From NCBI RefSeq assembly GCF_000559025.1, contig NZ_JAAN01000035.1:62001-126000 (forward strand): 64,000 nt of DNA, given 5' to 3'. This document shows, piece after piece, positions 56,999-64,000 of this stretch. The notes below the pieces were generated by a model, which saw only the letters and a program-made list of their open reading frames with translations, did no database searches and was not told the DNA's origin. Both the position numbers and the translations under genes were made by a program. This DNA is from Luteimonas huabeiensis HB2. GTDB lineage: Bacteria > Pseudomonadota > Gammaproteobacteria > Xanthomonadales > Xanthomonadaceae. Numbering within the stretch: the first letter of the stretch is position 1; the number at the start of each line of letters is the position of its first letter.

Positions 56999-57961
56999 AT
57001 GCCGCACGTTGCCGTCGTCGGATCCTTCAACGTCGATCACGTCTGGCGCGCGCCGCGGCTGCCGCGGCCGGGCGAGACGCTCAGCGGCGAATACGCCACC
57101 GGGCCCGGCGGCAAGGGCTTCAACCAGGCGATCGCCGCGCGCCGCGCCGGCGCCGAAGTGCGTTTCCTGTGCGCGCTGGGCGACGATGCCGGCGGCGCGC
57201 TGGCGCGCGAGCTGGCCGCGGCCGACGGCATCGGCCTGCACGCGCTGGCCAGCCACGCGCCGACCGGCACCGCCGGCATCTATACCGACGCCGAGGGCCG
57301 CAACTCCATCGTGATCGGCCCCGGCGCCAACGCCGCGCTCGACGCCGCCTTCGTCGCCGCGCAGGCGCAGGCGCTGGCCGGCGCGGCGGTGGTGCTGGCG
57401 CAACTGGAATCCCCGCCGGAGGCGGTGCGCGCCGCGCTGGCCGCCGCACGCGAAGGCGGCGCGCTGGCGATGCTCAACCCGGCGCCGGCCAACGCGCCGG
57501 TGGACGCGGCGCTGCTGGCCGCCTGCGACCTGGTCACCCCCAACGAGAGCGAGTTCGCCGCGCTGCTGGCCGCGCACGGCGGCGAGCGCGTCGACCCCGA
57601 CGCCGTCGCCGCGCTCGACGACGACGCCCTGCACGCACTGTGCCGCGCCCTGCTCCCGCACGGCAGCGTGGTGGTCACCCTGGGCGCCGCCGGCTGCTTC
57701 GTCTCCCATGCCGATCCGGCCGCCTGCGGCGACGGCGACGCCCGCTACCGCGTCCCCGCCCGCCCTGCCCGCGTGGTCGATACCACCGGCGCTGGGGACG
57801 CCTTCAACGGCGCGCTCGCCGCGGCGCTGGCGCAGCGGCCCGGCCGGCCGTTCGCGGCGCAGGTGCGGTTCGCCAACCGCTACGCCGCCGCCTCCACCGA
57901 GGCCGCCGGCGCCGCGGTCGCGATGCCGCGGCTGCGGCCCGGCGACGCGGACGCGGACTGA
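56999..57961 (+). CDS. PfkB-family carbohydrate/nucleoside kinase
   Basis: 320 aa. Ribokinase fold: GSFNVDHVWRAPRLPRPGET at the N-terminus, GPGGKGFNQAIAARRAGAEV (ribokinase signature 1), TPNESEFAAL, and the anion-hole motif DTTGAGDAFNGALAAAL with the catalytic Asp (signature 2). Ribokinase is the best guess; with nupC just upstream a nucleoside kinase such as an inosine/guanosine type is an alternative. Cofactor and substrate cannot be decided by eye. Confidence 0.88.
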   Translation: MPHVAVVGSFNVDHVWRAPRLPRPGETLSGEYATGPGGKGFNQAIAARRAGAEVRFLCALGDDAGGALARELAAADGIGLHALASHAPTGTAGIYTDAEGRNSIVIGPGANAALDAAFVAAQAQALAGAAVVLAQLESPPEAVRAALAAAREGGALAMLNPAPANAPVDAALLAACDLVTPNESEFAALLAAHGGERVDPDAVAALDDDALHALCRALLPHGSVVVTLGAAGCFVSHADPAACGDGDARYRVPARPARVVDTTGAGDAFNGALAAALAQRPGRPFAAQVRFANRYAAASTEAAGAAVAMPRLRPGDADAD

Positions 57962-57988
57962 CGCCCGGGGGCGCCGCGGGCGCCGGCC

Positions 57989-57994
57989 TACAAT
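57989..57994 (+). promoter_or_regulatory. -10 box placing the dusB mRNA start at the ATG
   Basis: TACAAT is followed by GCGCGC and the ATG at 58001, the leaderless spacing. There is no SD and no recognisable -35. Confidence 0.6.
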
Positions 57995-58000
57995 GCGCGC

Positions 58001-59014
58001 ATGCAGATCGGCCCCTACCGCATCGAACCGCGCGTGATCCTGGCCCCGATGGCCGGGGTCACCGACAAGCCGTTCCGGCAGCTGTGCAAGCGCCTGGGCG
58101 CGGGGCTGGCGGTCTCGGAGATGACCAGCAGCGACCCGCGCTTCTGGCGCACCCGCAAGTCGCGCCACCGCATGGACCACGCCGGCGAGCCGGCGCCGAT
58201 CTCGGTGCAGATCGCCGGCACCGAGCCCGCCGTGCTGGCCGAGGCCGCGCGCTACAACGCCGACCACGGCGCGCAGATCATCGACATCAACATGGGCTGC
58301 CCGGCGAAGAAGGTCTGCAACGCCTGGGCCGGCTCGGCGCTGATGCGCGACGAGGCGCTGGTCGCGCGCATCCTGGAGGCGGTGGTGGCGGCGGTGGACG
58401 TGCCGGTGACGCTGAAGATCCGCACCGGCTGGGACGCCGCGCACCGCAACGCGCCCGAGATCGCCCGCATCGCCGAGGCCGCCGGCATCGCCGCGCTGGC
58501 CGTGCACGGGCGCACCCGCGACCAGCACTACACCGGCCGCGCCGAGTACGACACCATCGCCGCGATCAAGGCCCGCGCCGCGATCCCGGTGATCGCCAAC
58601 GGCGACATCGACTCCCCGGACAAGGCCGCCGACGTGCTGCGCCGCACCGGCGCCGACGCGGTGATGATCGGCCGCGCGGCGCAGGGCCGGCCGTGGATCT
58701 TCCGCGAGATCGCCCACCACCTGGCCACCGGCGCGCACCTGCCGCCGCCGTCGCTGCACGAGGTGCGCGACCTGCTGCTCGGCCACCTCGAGGCGCTGCA
58801 CGCCTTCTACGGCGAACCGGCCGGCGTGCGCATCGCGCGCAAGCACCTGGGCTGGTACGCCAAGGATCGACCGGAACAGCACGCCTTCCGCGCGGTGGTC
58901 AACCGCGCCGAGACCGCGCAGGCGCAACTCGAGCTCACCCGCGATTACTTCGATGCGCTGATCGCCGGCGGCGATCCCGGGGCGCACCGGATCCACCGCT
59001 CATGGGCAGCATGA
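58001..59014 (+). CDS. dusB: tRNA-dihydrouridine synthase B
   Basis: 337-aa flavoenzyme reducing uridines in the tRNA D-loop. LAPMAGVTDKPFRQLCKRLG binds FMN, NMGCPAKKVCNAWAGSALM holds the catalytic Cys, HGRTRDQHYTG and IANGDIDSPDKAADVL follow, with the C-terminal helical tRNA-binding domain. The length and N-terminal MQIGPYRIEPRVILAPMAGV indicate the DusB type. In many gammaproteobacteria fis follows dusB; here a lipoprotein hydrolase gene begins one base after its stop. Confidence 0.95.
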   Translation: MQIGPYRIEPRVILAPMAGVTDKPFRQLCKRLGAGLAVSEMTSSDPRFWRTRKSRHRMDHAGEPAPISVQIAGTEPAVLAEAARYNADHGAQIIDINMGCPAKKVCNAWAGSALMRDEALVARILEAVVAAVDVPVTLKIRTGWDAAHRNAPEIARIAEAAGIAALAVHGRTRDQHYTGRAEYDTIAAIKARAAIPVIANGDIDSPDKAADVLRRTGADAVMIGRAAQGRPWIFREIAHHLATGAHLPPPSLHEVRDLLLGHLEALHAFYGEPAGVRIARKHLGWYAKDRPEQHAFRAVVNRAETAQAQLELTRDYFDALIAGGDPGAHRIHRSWAA

Positions 59015-59015
59015 C

Positions 59016-60092
59016 ATGCGATATCTTTCGATCTGCGCGTTGACGGCCTGCCTCGTTCTGGCCGGCTGCGCGGAACCCGCCGGACGCGAGGCGAAGGTGG
59101 GCCGCCTGCATCGCACCTACGCCGACACCACCAGAACGGACTGGGCCAACGCCGGCCCGCGCCCGCTCGCGACCACGATCTGGTACCGGGCGCCGGACGA
59201 CAGCACCGAGTCGGATTGGCGCGTCGGCGTGTTCCGATTCGGTCGCAATGCACTGGACGCGCCGTTCGCCGACGCCGGAAAGCGCCCCCTTGTCATCCTG
59301 TCCCACGGCACCGGCGGCAGCGCGGCCCAGCTTTCATGGCTGGCGGAAGGTCTGGTCGAGGCCGGCTACCTGGTCGCCGGCGTCAATCACCACGGCAACA
59401 CCGCGGCCGAAGAGGTGTCCTGGCCGCATGGGTTCGCGCTCCCGGCGGAACGCGCGCGCGATATCTCGGCGTTGATCGACCGACTGCTGGCCGACGAAGA
59501 CATCGGGCCGCGCATCGACGCCGACCGCATCGGCGCGGCCGGCTTCTCGATCGGCGGATACAGCGCGCTGGCGTCCGCAGGCGCGCACCTGAAGGCCGCC
59601 GACAGGCAAGTGCGTTGCGAAAGCGAACCCGGCAATCCCGTTTGCGTCCTGCCTCCCGAAGCCGGATTCACCGAAGCCGACCTGCAGGCCCTGGCGGGCT
59701 CGGATGCCGCGTTCCAGGAAGCGCTCGTCCGCGATGCGCAGCCCGTTGGCGACTCTCGCATCCGCGCCGTCTATGCGATCGCCCCGGCCTTCGTCTCGTT
59801 GATGACGAGGCAGGACTTCTCCTCGCTCGAGGTTCCAACGAGGATCGTGCTGGCGGAGAACGACGAGCAGATCCTGTTGTCCGCGACGCGGGACGCGGTC
59901 GATGAGGGCATTCCGGATGCAGAGGTGCTCATCATTCCCGGCGCGGGCCACTACGCCTTTCTCGCCTCATGCAGCCTGCGCGGCAAGATGTTCGTGGGCG
60001 CGCTGTGCAAAGACGCGGCGGGAATCGACCGGGACGAGCTGCATGGCCGCATCGGCCGGGATGCAGCGAAGTTCTTCGACGCGACGCTGTAG
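59016..60092 (+). CDS. Lipoprotein alpha/beta hydrolase (dienelactone/PAF-hydrolase-like)
   Basis: 358 aa with a lipoprotein signal (ALTACLVLAGC, lipid-bearing C18). The mature part contains VILSHGTGGSAAQLSWLAEG (oxyanion region), nucleophile elbow AAGFSIGGYSALA, Asp near LAENDEQILL and His in IPGAGHYAFL, all in the right order for an active hydrolase. Three further Cys in the mature part could form disulfides. It starts one base after dusB. Its base composition is lower in GC than its neighbours (more A/T at third positions), a possible sign of later acquisition. Substrate unknown. Confidence 0.85.
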   Translation: MRYLSICALTACLVLAGCAEPAGREAKVGRLHRTYADTTRTDWANAGPRPLATTIWYRAPDDSTESDWRVGVFRFGRNALDAPFADAGKRPLVILSHGTGGSAAQLSWLAEGLVEAGYLVAGVNHHGNTAAEEVSWPHGFALPAERARDISALIDRLLADEDIGPRIDADRIGAAGFSIGGYSALASAGAHLKAADRQVRCESEPGNPVCVLPPEAGFTEADLQALAGSDAAFQEALVRDAQPVGDSRIRAVYAIAPAFVSLMTRQDFSSLEVPTRIVLAENDEQILLSATRDAVDEGIPDAEVLIIPGAGHYAFLASCSLRGKMFVGALCKDAAGIDRDELHGRIGRDAAKFFDATL

Positions 60093-60174
60093 CCGGATGC
60101 AGGCCGAGCATCCGCCGGACCGACGAGAGTTCGCGGCGCGCTGGGGCTGAGGCCCGCCCCCGCAGCCTGGGTAC

Positions 60175-61239
60175 TCAGCGCGAGGCGGCATCGGTGGCCG
60201 GCGCCGGCTGCGCCCCGGCATCCGCCGCCGGCACCGGCGCCTGCCAGATACGCCGCCATGCCGCTGCGAGCTGGTCCTGGCGCGGCAGCGCGCCGGGCAG
60301 CTGCCGCGGCGGCGCCAGCGCGCGCCAAGCGCCGCCGTCCCGCTCGGCGACGGCGAAGTTGAAGGTGTAGGCCGGTTCCATGCCCATGCGCAGATCGCTC
60401 AGCACCAGCGTGCCGTCCTGCACCTGCGCTTTCATGAAGCCATGGTTGAACCAGGCCAGGCGGCGTACCGCCGGGATGTCGGCAGCGGCCCGCAGCGCAG
60501 CGGTGTCCGAGGCGTAGGCGCGAAAGCGCATCGGGCCGCGATCGGCCACCAGCGAGCGCTCGCCCTCGAGGAAGCCGTCGGGGGTCATCGCCACCACCCG
60601 CCACAGCAGGGTGTTGAACGGCATCGGCACCGAGAAGCGCGGCGCGTCCTGCAACCCGATCGCCGCCAGCGCACGCTCGGCCTCGCGATCGACCAGGGCC
60701 TTGGCCAGCAGCGACCAGCCGAGATAGGCCGTGCTCAACGCCAGGCCGACCGCCAGCGCGCGCCCGGACAGCGGGCGCGACCCGGCCCACAGCGCGACCA
60801 GCACGCCGGCCAGCAGCCAGACCGTGTAGGCGGGATCGACGATGAAGAGGCTGGACCACATCACCGGCGGCGTGGGCAGCGGCCACAGCAACTGGGTGCC
60901 GTAGACGGTGAAGGCGTCGAGCAGCGGATGGGTGACCAGGGCGAGCTGGATGGCCCAGAACCAGCGTCGCGGCGCTTCCGTCACGCGTCCGCCGCGGCGC
61001 CGGAACCAGGCCCAGATCGCCCAGGCCGCCAGCGGCAGCACCAGCAGCGAATGGGTCAGCCCGCGGTGCAGGGTCATCAGCGCGACCGGATCGTCGGTCA
61101 GCAGCATCAGCGGGAAGGTGTCGAGGTCCGGCAGGGTGCCGAGCGCGGCGCCGGCGGCCATCGCCGCGCGGCGGTGCCGCGCCGGCACCACGGCCGCGGC
61201 GACCGAAGCGCCAAGGAGAATCTGGGTCAGCGAATCCAT
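60175..61239 (-). CDS. YdjM-like membrane-bound metal-dependent hydrolase
   Basis: 354 aa. The N-terminal half has five or so hydrophobic segments with HRGLTHSLLVLPLAAWAIWA and THPLLDAFTVYGTQLLWP, the conserved His/Asp motifs of the DUF457/YdjM family. The C-terminal half (from ~200) is a soluble domain ending in an Ala/Pro-rich tail. Activity in this family is largely inferred. TAGCAT six bases before the ATG suggests a leaderless mRNA. Confidence 0.82.
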   Translation of the reverse strand: MDSLTQILLGASVAAAVVPARHRRAAMAAGAALGTLPDLDTFPLMLLTDDPVALMTLHRGLTHSLLVLPLAAWAIWAWFRRRGGRVTEAPRRWFWAIQLALVTHPLLDAFTVYGTQLLWPLPTPPVMWSSLFIVDPAYTVWLLAGVLVALWAGSRPLSGRALAVGLALSTAYLGWSLLAKALVDREAERALAAIGLQDAPRFSVPMPFNTLLWRVVAMTPDGFLEGERSLVADRGPMRFRAYASDTAALRAAADIPAVRRLAWFNHGFMKAQVQDGTLVLSDLRMGMEPAYTFNFAVAERDGGAWRALAPPRQLPGALPRQDQLAAAWRRIWQAPVPAADAGAQPAPATDAASR

Positions 61240-61245
61240 GCGCGC

Positions 61246-61251
61246 ATGCTA
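61246..61251 (-). promoter_or_regulatory. -10 box for a leaderless ydjM-like mRNA
   Basis: On the minus strand TAGCAT (61251-61246), then GCGCGC, then the ATG at 61239. The six-base spacer is identical to that of dusB. Confidence 0.55.
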
Positions 61252-61304
61252 GAGCGTATCGGCACCCAGCGCGCGTAGGCGATCCCTTCGGCCGCCTGCG
61301 GGGA

Positions 61305-61602
61305 CCATCCTGTCTTTCCCTTCCCCGCGAGCGGGGAGCATGCTGTTTTTTCCTGCCCCCGCGAGCGGGGGGCATTCTGTTTTTTCCGTCCCCGCAAGCG
61401 GGGGAAGGTGCCGAAGGCGGATGGGGGCATGCCGCAGGCGTGCAAAAGCCGCCCTCATCCGGCGCTGCGCTTGCGGGAGAAGGGACAGCATGCACCCGCT
61501 TGCGGGAGAAGGAACAGCATGCACCCGCTTGCGGGAGAAGGGACGATGTGCGCCCCCTTGCGGGAGAAGGGACCGCAGGCCCCCGCTTGCGGGAGACGGG
61601 AC
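61305..61602. repeat. Composite palindrome array (copy 2, inverted)
   Basis: Occupies most of the 443-bp gap between the YdjM-like and LpxH-like genes. From left to right it holds three CCCCGC-n-GCGGGG units with poly-T linkers, a TTCGGC-type joint, GCCGCAGGCGTGCAAAAGCC, GCCCTCATCCGGCGCTGCGC, then four or five CTTGCGGGAGAAGGRACAGCATG units of about 29-30 bp. Read on the minus strand this is the same composite as at 49857-50116. No gene and no variable spacers. Confidence 0.8.
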
Positions 61603-61682
61603 GGTTCGACGTTGCCGGTCGAATGTCGATTCGACCGGCCCGCGCGAATGGCACCTCGCGCACCGACGCGCCTTCCGGGCGC

Positions 61683-62498
61683 TCAGGCTGCGCGCGGCAG
61701 CGCCGGCGCCTGCGGCGCCTCGCCGGTGCGCGGCGGCAACTCGGCCAGGGTCTCGCCGGTGTGGGCCAGCAGCCGCAGGCGGCCGTCCGGGTCCTCGACC
61801 AGCGCGGTCAGGCTTTCCACCCAGTCGCCGTCGTTGGCGTAGACCAGGCCGTCGCGCTCGCACAGCGCGGGGCGGTGGATGTGGCCGCAGACGATCCCGT
61901 CCAGCCCTCGCCGCGCGGCGTCGTCGAGCCCGGCGCGGACGAAGCGCTCGATGTAGCGCTCGGCGGCGCCGCTGCGGCGCTTGAGGAACTCCGCCAGCGA
62001 CCAGTAGCGCAGGCCGAGCCGGCGACGCAGCGCGTTGAGCAGCAGGTTGCCGGTGAGGATGCGGTCGTGCAGCCAGTCGCCGAGCGCCTCCTGCAGCCCG
62101 CCGAAGCGGGTGGCGCCGTCGTAGTCGTCGCCGTGGGTCACCAGCAGCCGGCGCCCGTCGGCGGTGACGTGGACCGCGCGCCGGCGCACCCGCGCGGCGG
62201 GCAGCGCCAGCCCGCAGGCGCGGCGCAGCGCGCGGTCGTGGTTGCCGGGGATGTAGATCAACTCGGTGCCGGCGCGGCGCAGCGCGTGCAGCGCCTCGAT
62301 CGCCTCGTGGTGCGCGGGCCCCCAGTGCGCGCGCCGCTGCGCCAGCCACCACAGGTCGAAGATGTCGCCGACCAGGTACAGCCGCTGGCAGCGCAACCCG
62401 GCGAGGAAGCGGGCCAGGTCCGCGGCATGGCAGTGCCGGGAGCCCAGATGGGTGTCGGAGAGGAACACGGCGCGTCGGATCGGCTGCAGGGTCTTCAT
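61683..62498 (-). CDS. LpxH-like metallophosphoesterase
   Basis: 271 aa from ATG 62498, overlapping the upstream gene by 4 bp. The calcineurin-like motifs are complete: DTHLGSRH, GDIFDLWW, GNHD, THGDDYD and CGHIHRP. This set and FLSDTHLG at the start match UDP-2,3-diacylglucosamine pyrophosphatases of the LpxH superfamily; the dinuclear metal residues are all there. Coupling to an acyltransferase suggests membrane lipid metabolism, and whether it acts on the lipid A precursor is open. The C-terminus is a short Pro/Ala-rich tail. Confidence 0.85.
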   Translation of the reverse strand: MKTLQPIRRAVFLSDTHLGSRHCHAADLARFLAGLRCQRLYLVGDIFDLWWLAQRRAHWGPAHHEAIEALHALRRAGTELIYIPGNHDRALRRACGLALPAARVRRRAVHVTADGRRLLVTHGDDYDGATRFGGLQEALGDWLHDRILTGNLLLNALRRRLGLRYWSLAEFLKRRSGAAERYIERFVRAGLDDAARRGLDGIVCGHIHRPALCERDGLVYANDGDWVESLTALVEDPDGRLRLLAHTGETLAELPPRTGEAPQAPALPRAA

Positions 62499-64000
62499 GC
62501 GGGCATCCCGGTGGCGGAAAGGTAGCGCTGCCGCTTGCGTGCGCGCAGCCGGTGCAGATCGACCTCGATCAGGCCGTCGATCGAGTCGCTGAAATCCGGG
62601 TCCACGCCGAAGGCGAGGAAGCGCGCCCCGCCCGGCTCGCAGAGCTCGGTGTACTGCCGGTACAGCACCGGCACGGTGGCGCCCAGCGCGGCCAGGTTGG
62701 CGCGCAGGGTCTCGAAGGCGGCCTCGGCATCGAGCCCGGGGAAGTCCGGCGGCGCGGCCAGGTAGCGGAACGGGCGCGCGGCCTCGGCGATCGCTTCGCC
62801 GGCGCCGTAGTAGCGCGCGTAGTAGGCCACCAGTTGCTCGCGCGCCTCGCGCGGCATGGCGGCGCTGATCGAGACCGCGCCGAGCAGGTAGCGCACCCGC
62901 GGATGCCGCCGCAGGTAGGCGCCGATCCCTTGCCACAGATAGTCGAGGCTGCGGCTGCCCCAGCACTCCGGCACGACGAAGCTGCGCCCCAGCTCCAGCC
63001 CCTGGGCGATGCGCGGGATGGCATCGTCGGCGTAGCGGAACAGCGAGGCGGTGTAGAGCCCGCCCAGTCCGCGCTCGGCCAGCAGCCGTGCGCCGCGCGC
63101 GACGCGATAGGCGCCGGCGATGCGCGCGGCGGTCGCATCCCAGACCACGATGTGCTCGTAGTCGGGGTCGAAGCGGTCGAGATCGCGCGCGCGGCCGGTG
63201 CCCTCGCCGACCCGGCGGAAGGTCAGCTCGCGCAGCCGCCCCAGTTCGAGCAACAGCGGCGAGCCGGCCGCGCAGCGCGCCAGCCGGATCTGCTTGCCGT
63301 CGGCGGTCTGGCCCAGCAGTTCCGCGCCCGCCAGCTGCGCCGCCACCCGCGCCGGATCGACCGGCGACGCCAGCGGCCGCTGCGCCGGCGCGGTCCGCCG
63401 GCCCAGCGCGTACAGCGCCTCGCGCACCCGGCGCAGCTGCGCGCCGGCGTCCTCGTCCTCGGGCAACCGCAGCGGCTCGCCCACCCACAGCGTCAGCGGT
63501 CGCCCGCGGCGCGCGAACATCTCGCGCGCCAGCAGCGCGGTGCCGGCCGGCTTGAACAGCGCCGATGCGCCGTAGAACAGCGCCGAGTTGCGCGCGCCCA
63601 CGCGCACCGGCAGTACCGGCGCGCCGGTGCGCCGCGCGAAACGGACGAAGCCGCGGCGCCAGCGGCCGTCGCGCACGCCGCGCAACGACAGCCGCGAGAC
63701 CTCGCCGGCGGGGAACACGATCACGCAGCACTCCTCCCGCAACGCCCGCTCCACCGCCTGCAGGCTGCGCGGGCACGGCCGCCCGCCGAGCACGCGCACC
63801 GGCAGCAGCAGTTCCTCGAGCGGCGCCAGGCCGGCGAGCAGGTCGTTGGCGACGATGCGCACGTCGCGCCTGACCCGGCCCACGCAATCCAGCAGCGCCA
63901 GGGCGTCGAGCGCGCCGGACGGATGGTTGGCGACCAGCAGCAGCCGCCCGCGCGGCGGAATCCGCGATGCGTCCATCGCCAGGTAGCGCGCGCCCAGGTA
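62495..64000 (-). CDS. Two-domain acyltransferase (OlsF-like), 5' end outside the window
   Basis: The frame stays open to the window edge (residues YLGARYLA precede the ATG at 63976), so the true start is beyond 64000. At least 501 aa are visible. The first half is a PlsC-like O-acyltransferase with ANHPSGALDALALLD (HX5D) and VIVFPAGEVSRLS; the second half is a GNAT/OlsB-like N-acyltransferase (RVGEGTGRARDLDRFDPDYE, EHIVVWDATAARIAGAYRVA, PECWGSRSLDYLWQGIGAYL). This order resembles OlsF of Serratia, which makes ornithine lipids from ornithine. Function by analogy. Coupled to the LpxH-like gene by a 4-bp overlap. Confidence 0.8.
   Translation of the reverse strand, partial: YLGARYLAMDASRIPPRGRLLLVANHPSGALDALALLDCVGRVRRDVRIVANDLLAGLAPLEELLLPVRVLGGRPCPRSLQAVERALREECCVIVFPAGEVSRLSLRGVRDGRWRRGFVRFARRTGAPVLPVRVGARNSALFYGASALFKPAGTALLAREMFARRGRPLTLWVGEPLRLPEDEDAGAQLRRVREALYALGRRTAPAQRPLASPVDPARVAAQLAGAELLGQTADGKQIRLARCAAGSPLLLELGRLRELTFRRVGEGTGRARDLDRFDPDYEHIVVWDATAARIAGAYRVARGARLLAERGLGGLYTASLFRYADDAIPRIAQGLELGRSFVVPECWGSRSLDYLWQGIGAYLRRHPRVRYLLGAVSISAAMPREAREQLVAYYARYYGAGEAIAEAARPFRYLAAPPDFPGLDAEAAFETLRANLAALGATVPVLYRQYTELCEPGGARFLAFGVDPDFSDSIDGLIEVDLHRLRARKRQRYLSATGMPA

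Noticed and set aside
61440..61602. Regular ~29-30 bp tandem units resembling a CRISPR array
   Set aside because: Units are contiguous palindromes with short invariant linkers and no variable spacers; no cas genes nearby. The same holds for 353-500 and 49857-50116.

Overview
The window is very GC-rich DNA (codon third positions are almost all G or C) from a gammaproteobacterium. Gene content and order point to the Lysobacteraceae/Xanthomonadaceae (Lysobacter, Luteimonas, Xanthomonas and relatives): an ilvC-ilvG-ilvM-tdcB-leuA block, a PCMT-family gene directly upstream of tolC, class I KARI, hemP plus TonB receptor, and dispersed CTCCCGC/GCGGGAG palindromes. This assignment is inference from synteny and motifs. 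I saw no rRNA, tRNA, insertion sequence, prophage or CRISPR array.

Layout. 1-1805: the 3' end of thrB, palindromic repeats, thrC. 1890-3151: a class I DAHP synthase gene (minus strand) behind an aromatic-rich leader peptide and terminator. 3241-15423: a ten-gene branched-chain amino acid operon (ilvD-ilvC-ilvG-ilvM-ilvE-tdcB-leuA-leuC-leuD-leuB) behind a Val/Leu/Ile leader peptide and attenuator. 15475-20833: an RND efflux pump with lipoprotein adaptor and a divergent TetR regulator. 20955-23072: a PCMT-like methyltransferase and tolC. 23253-28258: LPS functions (waaA, lpxL-like acyltransferase, O-antigen-ligase-like protein, glycosyltransferase) and a small zinc-finger protein. 28330-34618: an ABC-2 exporter, a membrane amidohydrolase fused to a CIA30-like domain and a DesK/DesR-type two-component system, interrupted by an antitoxin-PIN toxin pair. 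34825-39661: a MacAB-like export operon with two permeases and a small membrane protein. 39818-44068: an alpha/beta hydrolase, an FAD protein and two EamA transporters. 44394-49675: tail-specific protease, lipA, lipB, an unknown secreted protein and a DUF493 gene. 50173-54450: a Fur-box-controlled heme locus. 54589-61239: aldo-keto reductase, nucleoside transporter and sugar kinase, dusB, lipoprotein hydrolase, YdjM-like protein. 61683-64000: an LpxH-like phosphatase and a two-domain acyltransferase cut by the window edge.

How it fits together. Two amino acid pathways start back to back from a 125-bp divergent region, each with its own peptide-sensed attenuator: aromatic codons for the DAHP synthase and ten consecutive Val/Leu/Ile codons for ilv-leu. 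Envelope functions dominate the rest: lipid A and core assembly, three export systems and tolC, periplasmic proteolysis and heme import.

Most notable signals: the aromatic leader attenuator, a recurrent -10 box placed exactly 6 nt before the ATG of six genes (leaderless mRNAs), a toxin-antitoxin pair sitting between a histidine kinase and its regulator, palindrome arrays that have extended the ilvD reading frame, and the amidohydrolase-CIA30 fusion.
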